Source: JANYBV01 sp043763155 (GTDB lineage: Bacteria > Pseudomonadota > Alphaproteobacteria > Rickettsiales > SXRF01). From it: a stretch of 20,387 bases of DNA. The position numbers were made by a program, and so were the translations under genes. Below are positions 13,961 to 20,387 of the stretch, piece after piece (position 1 is the stretch's first letter; the number at the start of each line of letters is the position of its first letter). The notes beneath the pieces were generated by a model, which was given only the letters and a program-made list of their open reading frames with translations, was not told where the DNA came from and ran no database searches. Location of the stretch: assembly GCA_043763155.1 (NCBI GenBank), contig JAYULW010000114.1:1-20387 (forward strand), in the 5' to 3' direction.

Positions 13961-15119
13961 GCGAAAGCTCCACCTGAATCACATTTGTGCGGTTAATCGC
14001 AAACGCCGCCGCGCAAATGCTAATGTAAAAACGCCAATTGCGGATAAACGCATCGCTATACCCCATGGCCAGTATTTCTTCCCGCCGCGCCTCAAAGCGC
14101 GTAAGCCATTCGCGCAGCGTCCGCGCATAATCCTGCCCAAACGAAAACACATCATTCGTCTTAAGTCCGGCCTTCGCCGCCTCTTCCTGAAACCGCTTCG
14201 ACGAAGGCAGCATCCCGCCCGGAAACACATAATGCCGGATAAAATCGCTACGTGTGCGGTAACTATCAAAGAACTCATCCCCGATAGTAATCGTCTGCAC
14301 CACCGCGCGCCCGCCGCGCTTAAGCTTTTGCGAAAGCATCTGGAAATATTGCCCCCAGTAGCGCTCGCCCACCGCCTCAAACATCTCGATGGAAACAATC
14401 GCGTCGAATTTTCCTTCCGTATCGCGGTAATCCTGCAAGCGAATATCCGCCGCACCGCCCAGCCGTTCCTTCGCAAATGCATGCTGCGCCGGCGAAATGG
14501 TAAGCCCGGTCAGCTTGCGGTTATCGCGCACCGCTTCCTCTGCAAACCCGCCCCAGCCGCAGCCCACTTCCAGAATCGAATCCGCATCCCCAACCCGGCC
14601 AAGGATACGCCCGTATTTCGCCCGCTGCGCATCGCCCAGCGCCGAAGCCCCGTCACTATACAGCGCCGACGAATACGTCATCGTCTCATCCAGCCACAGC
14701 TTATAAAAATCATTGCCCACATCATAATGCGATTCAATATTCGCCCGGCTGCCCTTTTTGTCGTTGCGGCACACAATCCGGTTATAAATCAAAAATCCGA
14801 GGCGGCGGATCCAGTCGCCATGCGCGTAGCTGTCCAGCTCGTCCATATTCAGCATAAACACCGAAAACAGCGCCTCAATGCTATCCGTCTGCCACAACCC
14901 CGCGATGTAATCTTCGCCCAGCGCAATATCCCCGCGCAGCATGGCGTTGCGCATCACCGACCAGTCGCTCAGTTCAAAATTCGCATGCGGCCCCGGAACC
15001 GACCCCGTAAAGGTCGTGCTTTTCCCATTCGGGTCCACAAGCGTGAGCGAGCCGTATTTCAGCCCCTCCAGCGCCTGCACAAAGCCCTTTTCGATAAGCG
15101 AGTTGGGAATAAGGTTCAT
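13953..15119 (-). CDS. CFA-synthase-family SAM methyltransferase with altered bicarbonate site
   Basis: The 388-residue protein belongs to the cyclopropane-fatty-acyl-phospholipid synthase family, which transfers a methyl group from S-adenosylmethionine to the double bond of an acyl chain in a membrane phospholipid. An N-terminal lipid-binding domain (1-110) is followed by HYDVGNDFY (131-139), MTYSSA (147-152), the SAM loop LEVGCGWGG (183-191), QDYRD (229-233), SIEMFEAVG (244-252) and the C-terminal membrane-facing part. By my alignment from memory with E. coli Cfa, the bicarbonate ligands C139 and H266 become S151 and Q275, while E239 and Y316 are kept as E248 and Y331. Bicarbonate is the base that closes the cyclopropane, so the product may be a methyl-branched, still unsaturated chain, as with the UfaM-type enzymes of furan fatty acid synthesis. 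The start overlaps the DUF1365 stop by 4 bp. Confidence 0.92.
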   Translation of the reverse strand: MNLIPNSLIEKGFVQALEGLKYGSLTLVDPNGKSTTFTGSVPGPHANFELSDWSVMRNAMLRGDIALGEDYIAGLWQTDSIEALFSVFMLNMDELDSYAHGDWIRRLGFLIYNRIVCRNDKKGSRANIESHYDVGNDFYKLWLDETMTYSSALYSDGASALGDAQRAKYGRILGRVGDADSILEVGCGWGGFAEEAVRDNRKLTGLTISPAQHAFAKERLGGAADIRLQDYRDTEGKFDAIVSIEMFEAVGERYWGQYFQMLSQKLKRGGRAVVQTITIGDEFFDSYRTRSDFIRHYVFPGGMLPSSKRFQEEAAKAGLKTNDVFSFGQDYARTLREWLTRFEARREEILAMGYSDAFIRNWRFYISICAAAFAINRTNVIQVELSHA

Positions 15120-15880
15120 CGCGAAATCTCCGTCTTGGGTGGCTCAGGCCGTCTACGGTAGCGTACACCTTTTACGAACAGCTTCAAGGCCTGATAGTGG
15201 ATTAAGGTTATGACTTTTAATGTAATCAGCGGGTACGTAAAGAAACAATGTAGGAGTTGCACCGATGTCAGGTTCCGGCGCTTTCCCACCAAAGACGTGG
15301 TAATCAGCAGCCCCTCCGCGTCGTGATGGTCAATCCACACCCCGATCTTGTCCTCGCGGTACGCAAACCGGAACTTATATTCCCCCGAAACCTCAACAAA
15401 CGGCGACACATGCATCATCTTTTGCGAGGTGATCACATCATCCTGCGAAATCACCCGCCCATCATCATGAAACGATAAATAGCAATGCCGGTCGCCAAAC
15501 GTGTTGCTCACCTCCGAAATCACCGCCCGCAATTCCCCGGCTTTATCCAAACAAAAAAACATGCTGATCGGGTTAAACACATATCCCAGCACGCGCGGCA
15601 GCGTCAGCAGCACAATCTTGCCGTCCGCCTGCGTCATGCCCCATTCGCTAAGCACCTTGCGCACCCAATCCGCCAGCGGCATCTCGCCCTTGCTGCCATG
15701 GTCGCGCTCATAAAACCCAAACACATTAAACCGCGAAAGCGATAGCAGCGCGCAGCCAAGCTTGCCCATATCCTCCAGCGCAAAACAAAGGTAATACACC
15801 GTGTAATTAAACCGGTTGCGCTTAGGCCGCACCCGCGCATGCGCAACTTTCGTCACTAAAAGTCCGTTCGCTAAAGCCAC
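15116..15880 (-). CDS. DUF1365 family protein
   Basis: The 254 residues match DUF1365 throughout: KVAHARVRPKRNRFNYTVYY (11-30), the RDHG motif (59-62), LLTLPRVLGYVFNPISMFFC (91-110), and the EVSNTFGDRHCY stretch near 122-133. The middle and end (HVSPF...YKFRF) form the beta-rich half. A hydrophobic C-terminal segment at about 215-240 may attach it to the membrane. The biochemical function is not established. It is almost always encoded beside an FAD oxidoreductase and a CFA-like methyltransferase, so it probably acts on, or presents, the same acyl chain. The start codon is GTG at 15880 with GAGGG upstream, and no later Met precedes the conserved region. The first 10 bp overlap the end of the FAD gene. 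Confidence 0.93.
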   Translation of the reverse strand: MALANGLLVTKVAHARVRPKRNRFNYTVYYLCFALEDMGKLGCALLSLSRFNVFGFYERDHGSKGEMPLADWVRKVLSEWGMTQADGKIVLLTLPRVLGYVFNPISMFFCLDKAGELRAVISEVSNTFGDRHCYLSFHDDGRVISQDDVITSQKMMHVSPFVEVSGEYKFRFAYREDKIGVWIDHHDAEGLLITTSLVGKRRNLTSVQLLHCFFTYPLITLKVITLIHYQALKLFVKGVRYRRRPEPPKTEISR

Positions 15881-17127
15881 GGCACCCTCGCGCCCAGCCC
15901 CTCAGCCACCGCCACCGCGCTCGCCAGCCCGTCTTCATGGAATCCATTTCGCCAGTGCGCCCCACAAAACCACGTATGCTGCTTGCCCTGTATCAACGGC
16001 AGCTGCTCCTGCGCCGCCACAGCCTGCGTGCTGTAAATCGGGTGGTCAAATACATGCTCTTCAAAAATATGTTCCGGCGCAATATCGCGGTGCGGATTCA
16101 GCGTCACGAAAATGGGCGCTGCCTTATCAATATTCTGCAAAAGATTCATCCAGTAGGTAATGGGAATATTATCCTTCGGCTTTTCAACTTCCGAGTGATA
16201 CACCCAGCTCGCCCAGCAGCGCTTGCGCTTCGGCATAATGCTCACATCCTTATGCAGCACCATCCGGTTCTGACTATAGCGGAACGCGCCCAGCAGCCGC
16301 TTCTCATCGTCCGTCGCATCAGCAAGCAGCGCCAGCGCTTCATTCCCATGGCACGCCAGCACCAGCTCGTCATATTCTTCCGTCACCCCACGCACATCCG
16401 TCACCTGCACTTTGCCGCCCAGCCGCGTCACCTTCGCCGCCCCGCAATTTGTGCGTATCTTATCGGCGTATGAGGCTGTAAGCCGCTTCACATATTCCCG
16501 GCTCCCACCCGAAACCGTGAACCACTGCGGCTGGTCCACCACCGAAAGCAACCCATGCGCCTTAAAAAACCGCGTAAACGTCACCGCCGGAAACAGCAGC
16601 ATCTCATCCAGCGAACAGCTCCAGATCGCCCCGCCAATCGGCAAAATAAAATACCGCTTATACCAATCCCCCATGCCGATATGGTCGAGCAATTGCCCCA
16701 GCGTAAACGAAGGGTTCTTCTCCGCCGTCTTCAGCGCCTTGCGGTTAAATTTAAAAATATCGCGCACAAACCCGTAAAATTTGGGCCGGAAAAAATTCCG
16801 CCGCTGCCCAAACACAGCGTTAGGGTTTTTCGCCCCCCACTCGATCTGCCCGTTATTGATGGTAATGGCGAATGTCATGTCGCTTTTTTCCGTAGGCACG
16901 TTCAAATGTGTGAACATCGCGCACAAATGCGGGTAATTTTGCTTATTGAAAACAATAAATCCCGTATCAACCGCAATGGATTTGCCCCCATGCTCAACCA
17001 CCCGCGTACGGCTGTGGCCACCAATATCCGCTGATTTTTCATACAGCGTAACATCGTGGCTGGCATTAAGCAGATAGCCCGCGCCCATGCCCGAAATACC
17101 GCTACCAATAATAGCGATGCGGCTCAT
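15871..17127 (-). CDS. FAD-dependent oxidoreductase (amine-oxidase/desaturase-like), first gene of the lipid cluster
   Basis: The 418-residue flavoprotein starts with IAIIGSGISGMGAGYLL. The dinucleotide loop is G8-x-G10-x-x-G13, E30 ends the second strand and GGHSRT lies at 36-41, as in flavin amine oxidases and phytoene-desaturase-like enzymes. VDTGFIVFNKQNYP (54-67), the QWFTVSGGSREYVKRL substrate-side stretch and WCFCGAHW-like FAD-binding end (near 388-395, read here as WFCGAHW) are typical of the NAD(P)/FAD proteins paired with DUF1365 and CFA-like genes. In alphaproteobacteria such a flavoprotein is a good candidate for acyl-chain desaturation after methylation. The ATG at 17127 lacks a clear ribosome site and follows an A/T-rich tract. 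It heads the operon, 98 bp from the divergent TetR gene. Confidence 0.9.
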   Translation of the reverse strand: MSRIAIIGSGISGMGAGYLLNASHDVTLYEKSADIGGHSRTRVVEHGGKSIAVDTGFIVFNKQNYPHLCAMFTHLNVPTEKSDMTFAITINNGQIEWGAKNPNAVFGQRRNFFRPKFYGFVRDIFKFNRKALKTAEKNPSFTLGQLLDHIGMGDWYKRYFILPIGGAIWSCSLDEMLLFPAVTFTRFFKAHGLLSVVDQPQWFTVSGGSREYVKRLTASYADKIRTNCGAAKVTRLGGKVQVTDVRGVTEEYDELVLACHGNEALALLADATDDEKRLLGAFRYSQNRMVLHKDVSIMPKRKRCWASWVYHSEVEKPKDNIPITYWMNLLQNIDKAAPIFVTLNPHRDIAPEHIFEEHVFDHPIYSTQAVAAQEQLPLIQGKQHTWFCGAHWRNGFHEDGLASAVAVAEGLGARVPWL

Positions 17128-17162
17128 ATGCTAAAAAAAATTCGTGTAGACATGCACGCATC

Positions 17163-17229
17163 CTAGCAGTAGCATACCCCTAAGTCTAGTGCTAAACTGA
17201 ACAGTATGATATCACACTCAGCAGTATGA
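17163..17229 (+). repeat. Three degenerate CTnAGCAGTA-like repeats between divergent genes
   Basis: CTAGCAGTA (17163-17171), CTGAACAGTATGA (17197-17209) and CTCAGCAGTATGA (17217-17229) share the core. The last two match at 11 of 13 positions with a 20-bp period, about two helical turns, and the third covers the TetR start codon. They may be half-sites for a regulator or chance repetition. Confidence 0.35.
17203..17218. promoter_or_regulatory. Candidate TetR operator between the regulator and the lipid cluster
   Basis: AGTATGATATCACACT is an inverted repeat with seven of eight base pairs matched around the perfect TGATATCA core (17207-17214). It ends 8 bp before the TetR start and overlaps a possible -10 (TATGAT, 17205-17210) for that gene. 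This is where an autoregulating TetR protein that also controls the divergent operon would bind. No convincing -35 was found on either strand. Confidence 0.45.
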
Positions 17230-17903
17230 AGAAAAAACCAGCCAAAACCGCAAAGCGCCCACCGCGCGCCCACCGTCCCAAAGACGAAGTAAAGCATGAG
17301 TCAATCCTCAAGGCCGCCACAAAACTGTTCCTGAAAAATGGCTATTCCAGCACGTCCATGGACGCAATCGCCGACGCCGCCCGCGTCACCAAGCAAACTG
17401 TGTATGCGCATTATAAGAGCAAAGACATTCTCTTCACCCACATGGTCGCCAATCTATGCGACCGCCACACCCCAACGGCTAATTTCCTCAAAGACGAAGA
17501 AAAACCCGTCGAAGACGCGCTCTACCAGATCGGCCTCGGCTTCCTGAACATGATCACCAGCGCCGAGGGCCTTGCCGCCACCCGCCTGGTCATTGCCGAA
17601 GCCGGCAAGCACCCCAAACTCGCCCAGCGCTATTATGAAGACGGAACGCTCCGCATGGTTGCCATGCTCGCCAAATTCCTCGACATGCAAAAATCCCGCA
17701 AGCGCTTAGGCATCGCCGACACCAAATCCGCAGCCTCTTATTTCTTCGCCCTCCTCAAAGGCCAGTGCCACATCCGCATGATCCTTGGCATCCGCCCCGC
17801 CTCCGCCGCCAAAGACAAGGAAGCCCACGTGCGCGAAACGGTGCGTATTTTCATGAAAATTTACGGTGGACCGAACCCGTTGCCCACCTATTCCGCATTC
17901 TAA
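17226..17903 (+). CDS. TetR/AcrR-family transcriptional regulator
   Basis: This is a 225-residue repressor-type protein. A Lys/Pro/Arg-rich N-terminal tail (1-22) precedes the DNA-binding domain (about 24-72): ESILKAATKLFLKNGYSSTSMDAIADAARVTKQTVYAHYKSKDILF, a textbook TetR helix-turn-helix. The C-terminal half is helical with VIAEAGKHPKLAQRYYEDG, a pattern of the AefR-like (TetR_C_7) ligand domain. The ATG is fixed by an in-frame stop at 17193 with no other start codon between. No Shine-Dalgarno is visible and a -10-like TATGAT sits close by, so a very short leader is possible. It is divergent from the seven-gene lipid operon and is the obvious candidate to control it and itself. A hydrophobic effector such as a fatty acid is plausible but not shown. 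Confidence 0.95.
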   Translation: MKKKPAKTAKRPPRAHRPKDEVKHESILKAATKLFLKNGYSSTSMDAIADAARVTKQTVYAHYKSKDILFTHMVANLCDRHTPTANFLKDEEKPVEDALYQIGLGFLNMITSAEGLAATRLVIAEAGKHPKLAQRYYEDGTLRMVAMLAKFLDMQKSRKRLGIADTKSAASYFFALLKGQCHIRMILGIRPASAAKDKEAHVRETVRIFMKIYGGPNPLPTYSAF

Positions 17904-17932
17904 TTTTATTGTAACCGTGTTGAACTAGCCCC

Positions 17933-18778
17933 ATGCGCAAATACCTTCTCCTCTTCGCCTCTTTTATCCTTACCGCCTGCAACAGCGCCGACGTGCTGAA
18001 CGCAACCGTCCCCCGCAGCGGCTACACCCTGAAACGCGACATCCCCTACGGCGAAAACGAGCGCCTCAAACTCGATATTTATACCCCCGACAAGCCCGAC
18101 GCTTCACGCGCAGTCGTCGTCTTCTTCTACGGCGGCAGCTGGCAAAGCGGCAGCAAAGACTATTACCGCTTCGTAGGCCAGGCCCTCGCCTCGCGCGGCT
18201 ACACCGTCGTCATCCCCGACTATCGCCTCTACCCCGAAGTGCATTACCCCGACTTCCTGCAAGACAGCGCCCACGCCGTTGCATGGGTCAACACCCATAT
18301 CGGCGAATACGGCGCAAACCCGAAAAACCTCTTCCTCGCCGGGCACTCCGCCGGAGCCTACAACGCAATCATGCTTGCCTTAAACGGCACCTACCTGAAA
18401 AACGAAGGTTACGACGCCCACAACCTCAAAGGCGCGATTGGCCTCGCAGGACCTTACGATTTCCTGCCCTTCACCGATCCCAAAATCATTGAAATTTTCA
18501 GCACCGCGCCCGACAAAGCCACCCAGCCCATCACCTACGCAGGCGCAAACAAACCGCCGCTCTTATTGCTCCACGGCGACGCCGACGACGAAGTGGGCCT
18601 CAAAAACAGCAACAACCTCGCCGCCAAACAAAAACAGTACCATTCCCCCGTGGAAGAGAATATCTACCCCGGCGTAGGCCATTACGGCATCATCTTGTCA
18701 TTGAGTGGTATCTTCCGCAGCAAAGCCCCCGCCCTCGACGAGATGGACGGCTTCATCAGCAAACATAGCCAGGATTAA
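17933..18778 (+). CDS. Lipoprotein alpha/beta hydrolase (esterase/lipase-like)
   Basis: The 281-residue product has a short lipoprotein signal peptide ending in LTAC (C16, then Asn-Ser), so it is anchored in the cell envelope. The catalytic domain is of the carboxylesterase / BD-FAE type: oxyanion segment FFYGGSW (64-70), DYRLYPEVHYP (96-106), nucleophile S139 in GHSAG, acid D218 in HGDADDEV and base H250 in GVGHYG. The arrangement is complete, so an active serine esterase is expected; the substrate is unknown. It follows the TetR gene by 29 bp in the same direction and could be co-transcribed with it, possibly under the same control as the lipid cluster. No good ribosome site is visible. Its stop is 8 bp from that of the convergent prepilin gene. 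Confidence 0.9.
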   Translation: MRKYLLLFASFILTACNSADVLNATVPRSGYTLKRDIPYGENERLKLDIYTPDKPDASRAVVVFFYGGSWQSGSKDYYRFVGQALASRGYTVVIPDYRLYPEVHYPDFLQDSAHAVAWVNTHIGEYGANPKNLFLAGHSAGAYNAIMLALNGTYLKNEGYDAHNLKGAIGLAGPYDFLPFTDPKIIEIFSTAPDKATQPITYAGANKPPLLLLHGDADDEVGLKNSNNLAAKQKQYHSPVEENIYPGVGHYGIILSLSGIFRSKAPALDEMDGFISKHSQD

Positions 18779-18786
18779 TTACGAGG

Positions 18787-19632
18787 TTAGTTGAACCTGA
18801 ACCGGCCAATGCAGGCCTGTGTGGTGCCGCCCAGTGAGTTGCTGCGGTTATAGGTATCGGTGGCCGTGCCCGCGCCAAGATCGCAAGTACCAATCGTGGC
18901 CGCGGCGTTCGACGAAGGGCCGTCGGTCATGAACGTGGCCGAAGAACCCGCAATGCCGTGCGCCTGCACTATGCCTGCCAGCGGCACGCCGTCATCCATT
19001 TTGTTGTCCATGTTAAACAGCTCAAGCGGCGTAAGGTTTGCTGTCACCGTCATAACGCCCGTGGCAGCCGCAACACTGGTAATGCCTACGAGTGTAAAAT
19101 AATTAAACCCGTTTACCGAACCAACATGCACCATATTGCCGCGTGCCAGCCGTGCAGGGGGAAACTGCGTGGAAACCGCCGCCGCCGCAATGGCCGCAAC
19201 CGATGCACCGTCAGCCGCCGAGGTGAACTGCCCGTCTACAAGGTTGGCTTTGGTCAAATCATCCCAGAAAACCCCGCTTTCCTGCGTAAATATCATGTTA
19301 GTGCTGGCACCTGCGTTAATACCGTCAACCAGTCCGTTGCGGTCGCCGCGCCCCTGTGAGCCAGCCCGCGTGATAAAGCCGAAGGCCGCCGCGTTCGACG
19401 CCGAAAGATCGCCCGGAATCCCGGCATATTTGGTGCGGAAGGTATTGACCGAAGAGTTGTATTTTTCGATTTGCGCCACCGTGGAGCGTATTTCCGCCGC
19501 GCGGATCAGGTCCTGCCCCACCAGCACGCCACCTACAATGAGTCCTATAATAACCAGCACAATCGAAAGTTCGATCAGTGTGAAGCCAGCTTCAGCAGTA
19601 TTATACTTAGAATACGAATAGATATGCATCAT
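18787..19632 (-). CDS. Type IV prepilin-like protein
   Basis: This 281-residue protein has a classic class III leader. A 16-residue leader ends in AEAG and is followed by FTLIELSIVLVIIGLIVGGVLV, with the conserved Glu at mature position 5 (E21), so PilD-type prepilin peptidase should cut after G16. The extended helix continues to about 66 (VAQIEKYNSSVNTFRTKY), then AGIPGDL, a Gly/Asn-rich loop GDRNGLVDG, and ESGVFWDDLTKANLVDG. The C-terminus has C250 and C274, which could close a pilin-like D-loop around GTATDTYN. It would be displayed outside as a pilus or pseudopilus subunit. Two ATGs abut (19632 and 19629). No assembly genes are in the window. Base composition differs from the genes to the left. 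Confidence 0.9.
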   Translation of the reverse strand: MMHIYSYSKYNTAEAGFTLIELSIVLVIIGLIVGGVLVGQDLIRAAEIRSTVAQIEKYNSSVNTFRTKYAGIPGDLSASNAAAFGFITRAGSQGRGDRNGLVDGINAGASTNMIFTQESGVFWDDLTKANLVDGQFTSAADGASVAAIAAAAVSTQFPPARLARGNMVHVGSVNGFNYFTLVGITSVAAATGVMTVTANLTPLELFNMDNKMDDGVPLAGIVQAHGIAGSSATFMTDGPSSNAAATIGTCDLGAGTATDTYNRSNSLGGTTQACIGRFRFN

Positions 19633-19665
19633 AGCATAAACCGTAAATAGATTTTTATAAAAAAG

Positions 19666-20387
19666 CTATTGGAAACGTAAACGAAGTCCGCAAGAAGGGT
19701 CATTGCCCCCTGATGCGATCACGCCGTTATAGGTGTCCGTAGCCGTACCCCCGCCCAATGTACAGGTAGAAGCCGTTGAGGCGGCGTTTACCGTAGGGGT
19801 GGCGTTAATAGCCGTGATACCGCGTGCAATGATAGCGCCCGTGTTGGGTTTGCCGTCATCGAGCTTAGTATCAATGTTAAAAGTGTTAATCGGCGTAAGG
19901 CCGTTTGTATTGAATGTGTAGGCCGGGCCGGTCGTAATGGTGGCAATCGGCAAAATCGAAAAATAATTCAGGCCGTTTGCTGCAAACACCACAAAGCTGT
20001 TTTCCGGCGTAAGCTTGGTTGAAGGTAGCGATTGGTTTATCGTGGTCACAGTTGCGGTCACAAGACCCGTGCTGGGTACCAGTACGCTGTTCGCCAGTAC
20101 GCCCAGCGCGCCGTCAACAAACCCTGCTTCGAATAAATGGCGCCAGAACGCCAGCGTTTCCCCCAGAGGGGTCGTGCCACCGGATATGCCGCCTTCGACC
20201 AGCCCGTTACCGTCGCCGAAACCGATTGTCGTGGCGTATGTCATGCCGAATAAACCGAATGCCGCCGCTTCCGACTGGCGAATATCGCCCGGTACGCCGT
20301 TGAACTTCAGCTTAAAGGTTTGCACTGCTGTGTTGTATTTATCAATCTGGGCGATCGTTGCGCGCAATTCTGCGCTTTTGATCAGAT
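19666..20387 (-). CDS. Type IV prepilin-like paralogue (N-terminus beyond right edge)
   Basis: About 240 residues are visible and the frame is open to the window edge, reading LIKSAELRATIAQIDKYN at the margin, which aligns with LIRAAEIRSTVAQIEKYN of the neighbouring prepilin. Only the leader and the hydrophobic helix, roughly 40 residues, are missing; a TTG at 20367 is not the real start. The same landmarks follow in order: NGVPGDI, AAAFGLF, GDGNGLVEGG, LAFWRHLFEAGFVDG, and a C-terminal CTLGGGTATDTYN...C pair with 24 residues between the cysteines, identical spacing to the neighbour. This is a tandem duplicate that has diverged strongly in the middle. The gap of 33 bp to the other prepilin is A/T-rich, and co-transcription is likely. 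Confidence 0.88.
   Translation of the reverse strand, partial: LIKSAELRATIAQIDKYNTAVQTFKLKFNGVPGDIRQSEAAAFGLFGMTYATTIGFGDGNGLVEGGISGGTTPLGETLAFWRHLFEAGFVDGALGVLANSVLVPSTGLVTATVTTINQSLPSTKLTPENSFVVFAANGLNYFSILPIATITTGPAYTFNTNGLTPINTFNIDTKLDDGKPNTGAIIARGITAINATPTVNAASTASTCTLGGGTATDTYNGVIASGGNDPSCGLRLRFQ

Noticed and set aside
13662..15161. 499-residue plus-strand open frame across the methyltransferase gene
   Set aside because: Arg/His/Pro-rich translation typical of a shadow frame, fully opposite the methyltransferase and chalcone-isomerase-like genes, which have conserved motifs.
18124..18142. YGG instead of HGG in the oxyanion segment of the lipoprotein hydrolase as a defect
   Set aside because: FFYGGSW-type segments are common in this esterase group and the Ser-Asp-His set is complete, so activity is not in doubt.
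19646..19670. AATAG...CTATT inverted repeat with a TTTTTATAAAAA core between the prepilin genes
   Set aside because: The stem is almost entirely A/T and weak. It could equally hold a -10 element for the left prepilin gene, so I do not call it either way.

Overview
The window reads as chromosomal DNA of a moderately GC-rich alphaproteobacterium. The proton-translocating transhydrogenase has a split alpha subunit, and there is an xseB-ispA pair and a membrane-lipid cluster of a kind common in alpha- and gammaproteobacteria. The tandem prepilin genes at the right end would suit a Micavibrio- or Rhodospirillales-like lineage, but that placement is only a guess. No rRNA, tRNA, CRISPR array, insertion sequence or phage gene was recognised. 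No stretch longer than about 115 bases lacks a gene.

Layout. (1) 1-2423, minus strand: a compact lipid operon with an acid-ceramidase/NAAA-like Ntn hydrolase, diacylglycerol kinase (dgkA) and the start of a lysophospholipid-transporter-like MFS protein that runs off the left edge. (2) 2424-2531: a divergent control region with a perfect 15-bp palindrome overlapping a good promoter. (3) 2532-4755, plus strand: folE-argE-apaG, almost without gaps. (4) 4868-5335: an unrecognised 155-residue protein. (5) 5410-9583, plus strand: a transhydrogenase operon, pntAA-X-pntAB-Y-pntB-Z, in which two small membrane-protein genes are interleaved between the subunits and a DUF2007-like gene trails. (6) 9647-10884: xseB-ispA behind their own promoter. 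(7) 10881-17127, minus strand: a seven-gene operon in which every junction overlaps. In transcription order it holds an FAD oxidoreductase, a DUF1365 protein, a CFA-synthase-family methyltransferase, a chalcone-isomerase-like secreted protein, a GPH/MelB-type MFS carrier, a DUF3833 lipoprotein and an SDR. (8) 17226-17903: a divergent TetR-family regulator with a candidate operator just before its start. (9) 17933-18778: a lipoprotein alpha/beta hydrolase. (10) 18787-20387, minus strand: two tandem type IV prepilin-like paralogues, the second cut by the window edge.

How the genes fit together. Membrane lipid chemistry recurs. The left operon could recycle N-acyl lipids, diacylglycerol and lysophospholipids. 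IspA makes the isoprenoid precursor. The seven-gene cluster probably methylates and then oxidatively modifies unsaturated acyl chains in phospholipids. Its methyltransferase has lost two of the residues that hold bicarbonate in E. coli cyclopropane synthase, so it may make a methyl-branched (or furan-precursor) chain rather than a cyclopropane. A TetR repressor sits where many relatives of this cluster have an ECF sigma factor and anti-sigma pair. The transhydrogenase supplies NADPH.

The plus strand is C-rich whatever the gene orientation from about 1 to 18780, which suggests one side of a replichore. That bias disappears in the prepilin block.
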